Shown piece by piece: positions 21,530-21,537 of a DNA stretch of 21,537 nt. Source of the stretch: CAZSVI01 sp964610205 (lineage in GTDB: Bacteria; Bacillota; Clostridia; DSM-8532); contig CAZSVI010000063.1 of the NCBI GenBank assembly GCA_964610205.1, positions 1 to 21,537 of the forward strand. The letters run 5' to 3'. The position numbers and the translations under genes are program-made. Numbering within the stretch: the stretch's first letter is position 1; each line of letters opens with the position of its first letter. A model generated the notes under the pieces. It saw only the letters and a list, made by a program, of their open reading frames with translations. It ran no database searches and was not told the origin of the DNA.

Positions 21530-21537
21530 CGCTCTAA

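Noticed and set aside
1..21537. CRISPR array, insertion sequence or prophage
   Set aside because: No evenly spaced direct repeats, transposase, integrase or phage structural genes are seen on either strand.

Overview
The window reads as chromosome from a low-to-moderate G+C Clostridia-type Firmicute. The basis is strong AGGAGG-type ribosome binding sites, frequent TTG and GTG starts, a CheX protein, a purE-F-M-N-H-D operon, Bacillus-type Orn/Lys/Arg decarboxylase and a consensus cre box. A position near the Ruminiclostridium/Acetivibrio group is an inference from protein resemblance only. Most of the window is housekeeping metabolism.

Layout. Positions 1-1650 hold a visibly more G+C-rich block: the 3' part of a divergent threonyl-tRNA synthetase gene, a coupled GNAT acetyltransferase gene, and the first five codons of a third gene that is cut off. 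The block stops beside the 3' end of a minus-strand tRNA-Ala(GGC) gene (1661-1736), so it looks like an acquired segment at a tRNA gene. The tRNA is preceded by about 220 nt of unassigned sequence with its own good sigma-A promoter (1964-1992). Next come three plus-strand polyamine genes (2320-5668): speD, an Orn/Lys/Arg decarboxylase (probably speA) and speE. Then a divergent pair: uxaC (minus) and a LacI-family regulator (plus), with a perfect-consensus cre box and a separate 12-bp palindrome between them. A lipoprotein of unknown function (8585-9667) with a structured leader follows.

From 9680 to 16436 lies a minus-strand purine operon read purE-purF-purM-purN-purH-purD. It supplies the amidotransferase step, GAR synthesis and formylation, AIR synthesis, AIR carboxylation and the last two steps to IMP. 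purC, purB, purK, purL, purQ and purS are not here. Its promoter (16594-16622) is clear, and the leader is closed by a 12-nt pairing with one mismatch that begins almost at the transcript 5' end. No known purine riboswitch was recognised there. Upstream, also on the minus strand, are a DUF2156 protein, a PfkA-family phosphofructokinase with unusual active-site residues, TrmL, an orphan CheX and a DUF362 ferredoxin-like protein.

I see no CRISPR array, insertion sequence or prophage. No clearly new multi-gene system is present. The best leads are the purE leader, the long segment ahead of tRNA-Ala, the phosphofructokinase with Glu in place of the catalytic Asp, and the cassette edge at the tRNA gene.
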